Positions 63,138-64,000 of a stretch of DNA of 64,000 nucleotides are shown here, one piece after another; positions within the stretch are counted from its first letter, which is position 1, and every line of letters starts with the position of its first letter. This DNA comes from Janthinobacterium sp. 17J80-10 (GTDB lineage Bacteria; Pseudomonadota; Gammaproteobacteria; Burkholderiales; Burkholderiaceae_D), in the NCBI RefSeq assembly GCF_004114795.1, contig NZ_CP035311.1:1922001-1986000 (forward strand), read 5' to 3'. Position numbers and translations under genes: made by a program. The notes beneath the pieces were generated by a model. That model searched no databases and had not been told where the DNA came from. It saw only the letters and a list, made by a program, of their open reading frames with translations.

Positions 63138-64000
63138 ATGAATGCCCTGCATCCTTCCGAAGTGTCGCTGCGACTGGAGCAGTTGACCGAGCTCAGCGTC
63201 GCTCTCAGCAACAACCGTAACATCGGGCAGTTGCTGGAGCGGATACTGCGCAGCGCCAAGAGCATGACGCACGCGGACGGCGGCACGCTTTACCTCACAA
63301 GCGCGGACAACGCCAGCCTGTGCTACAGCATCGCCATCAACGACAGCCTGCGCATGTACCTTGGCGGCGCATCCGGCCAGCCGGTCAATATCCCGGGGAT
63401 TGCGCTGCACGACGCCGCCGGCCAGCCGAACCTGGGCGCGGTGGCGGCGTACGCGGCGCATACCGGCAAGTCGGTCAATATCGATAACGTGTATGAAACC
63501 GATCTGTTCAATTTTTCGGGAATGCGCCAGTTCGATGAGACTTATGGCTATCGTTCGCAGTCGCTGCTGACGGTGCCGATGAAAGACCACGAGGGTGAGC
63601 TGATCGGCGTGCTGCAGCTGATCAATGCCGGTGACGGGAAGGGTGGCGCAACCCGCCCGTTCAGCAGCACCGACCAGCGTTTCATCGAGGCGCTGGCGTC
63701 GCAGGCTGCAATCGCCATCACCAACCGGCAACTGATCGATCGCCTGGAGACCCTGTTTGAATCCTTCGTCAAGCTGATCAATATCGGCATCGATGAAAAA
63801 TCCCCGCATACCGGCAGGCATTGCGAACATGTGCCGGAGCTGACGATGATGCTGGCGGAAGCCACGCATGCCACCGAGACCGGCCCGCTGGCCGATTTTG
63901 CCATGAGCGAGCGCGACCGGCGTGAGCTGTGGCTGGCTGGCCTGCTGCACGATTGCGGCAAGATCACCACGCCTGTGCACGTGGTGGAAAAAGCCACCAA
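63138..64000 (+). CDS. GAF-HD-GYP cyclic-di-GMP phosphodiesterase (partial, runs off the window)
   Basis: Open from ATG 63138 to the end, about 287 codons, 3' end missing. Residues about 20-190 form a GAF domain (THADGGTLYLTSADNASLCY; LLTVPMKDHEGELIGVLQLI), followed by an HD-GYP domain start. The metal-binding HD pair is intact in WLAGLLHDCGKITTPVHV. It lies 32 bases after the metallo-beta-lactamase gene in the same direction, likely one operon. The intact HD pair contrasts with the degenerate one at 25631. Confidence 0.85.
   Translation, partial: MNALHPSEVSLRLEQLTELSVALSNNRNIGQLLERILRSAKSMTHADGGTLYLTSADNASLCYSIAINDSLRMYLGGASGQPVNIPGIALHDAAGQPNLGAVAAYAAHTGKSVNIDNVYETDLFNFSGMRQFDETYGYRSQSLLTVPMKDHEGELIGVLQLINAGDGKGGATRPFSSTDQRFIEALASQAAIAITNRQLIDRLETLFESFVKLINIGIDEKSPHTGRHCEHVPELTMMLAEATHATETGPLADFAMSERDRRELWLAGLLHDCGKITTPVHVVEKAT

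Overview
The window comes from a GC-rich betaproteobacterium of the order Burkholderiales, most likely family Oxalobacteraceae (Herminiimonas, Collimonas, Janthinobacterium or a relative). This rests on the bamD-rluD-pgeF-phaC-phaR-rimO neighbourhood, polyhydroxybutyrate (PHB) genes, an EFDD-type RelA beside tRNA-Val, and the style of the proteins. It is inference from gene content; no database was searched.

Positions 1-5300 hold single housekeeping or signalling genes: a CBS-pair protein, tRNA-Leu(UAA), a MarC membrane protein, a PAS-PAS-GGDEF-EAL cyclic-di-GMP enzyme, a MaoC-like hydratase and a YfcG-type glutathione transferase. I see no supportable gene in 1-221. Positions 5446-22830 form a complete MSHA-type type IV pilus locus: motor ATPase and platform (mshE, mshG), pilins and minor pilins (prepilin-like gene, two mshA-like genes, mshC, D, O, P), a giant MshQ-like surface protein, then the assembly complex (mshI, PilN-like, mshJ, K, L, M, N). 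The two halves are in the opposite order to Vibrio. fimV and an HD-GYP protein with a lost metal-binding HD pair follow.

Positions 26967-38417 carry an aminotransferase, a PIN protein, yaaA, bamD, rluD, pgeF, phaC, phaR, rimO, a MetC-like lyase and a PEP-CTERM exported protein behind a sigma-54-type promoter. Positions 38537-52989 carry ETF-quinone oxidoreductase, a short-chain dehydrogenase, a thioesterase, a PAS-LuxR regulator, scoA-scoB, a three-gene minus-strand cassette (unknown protein, alpha/beta hydrolase, ketoacyl-synthase-III-like protein without the His-Asn pair), 3-hydroxybutyrate dehydrogenase flanked by two related alpha/beta hydrolases, ridA, relA and hyi. Together phaC/phaR, scoAB and bdhA suggest a PHB / ketone-body cycle, with the hydrolases and the cassette as uncharacterised accessories.

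After tRNA-Val(GAC), positions 53470-59654 hold a two-partner secretion operon (TpsB transporter, TpsA haemagglutinin-like exoprotein, FecR-domain partner). It converges on an orphan GAF-GspE ATPase, followed by a metallo-beta-lactamase-fold protein and a GAF-HD-GYP phosphodiesterase cut by the window end. Second-messenger proteins recur: GGDEF-EAL, MshE with a cyclic-di-GMP-type N-domain, two HD-GYP proteins, RelA and a possible cyclic nucleotide phosphodiesterase. Surface adhesion and its control by nucleotides is the main theme.
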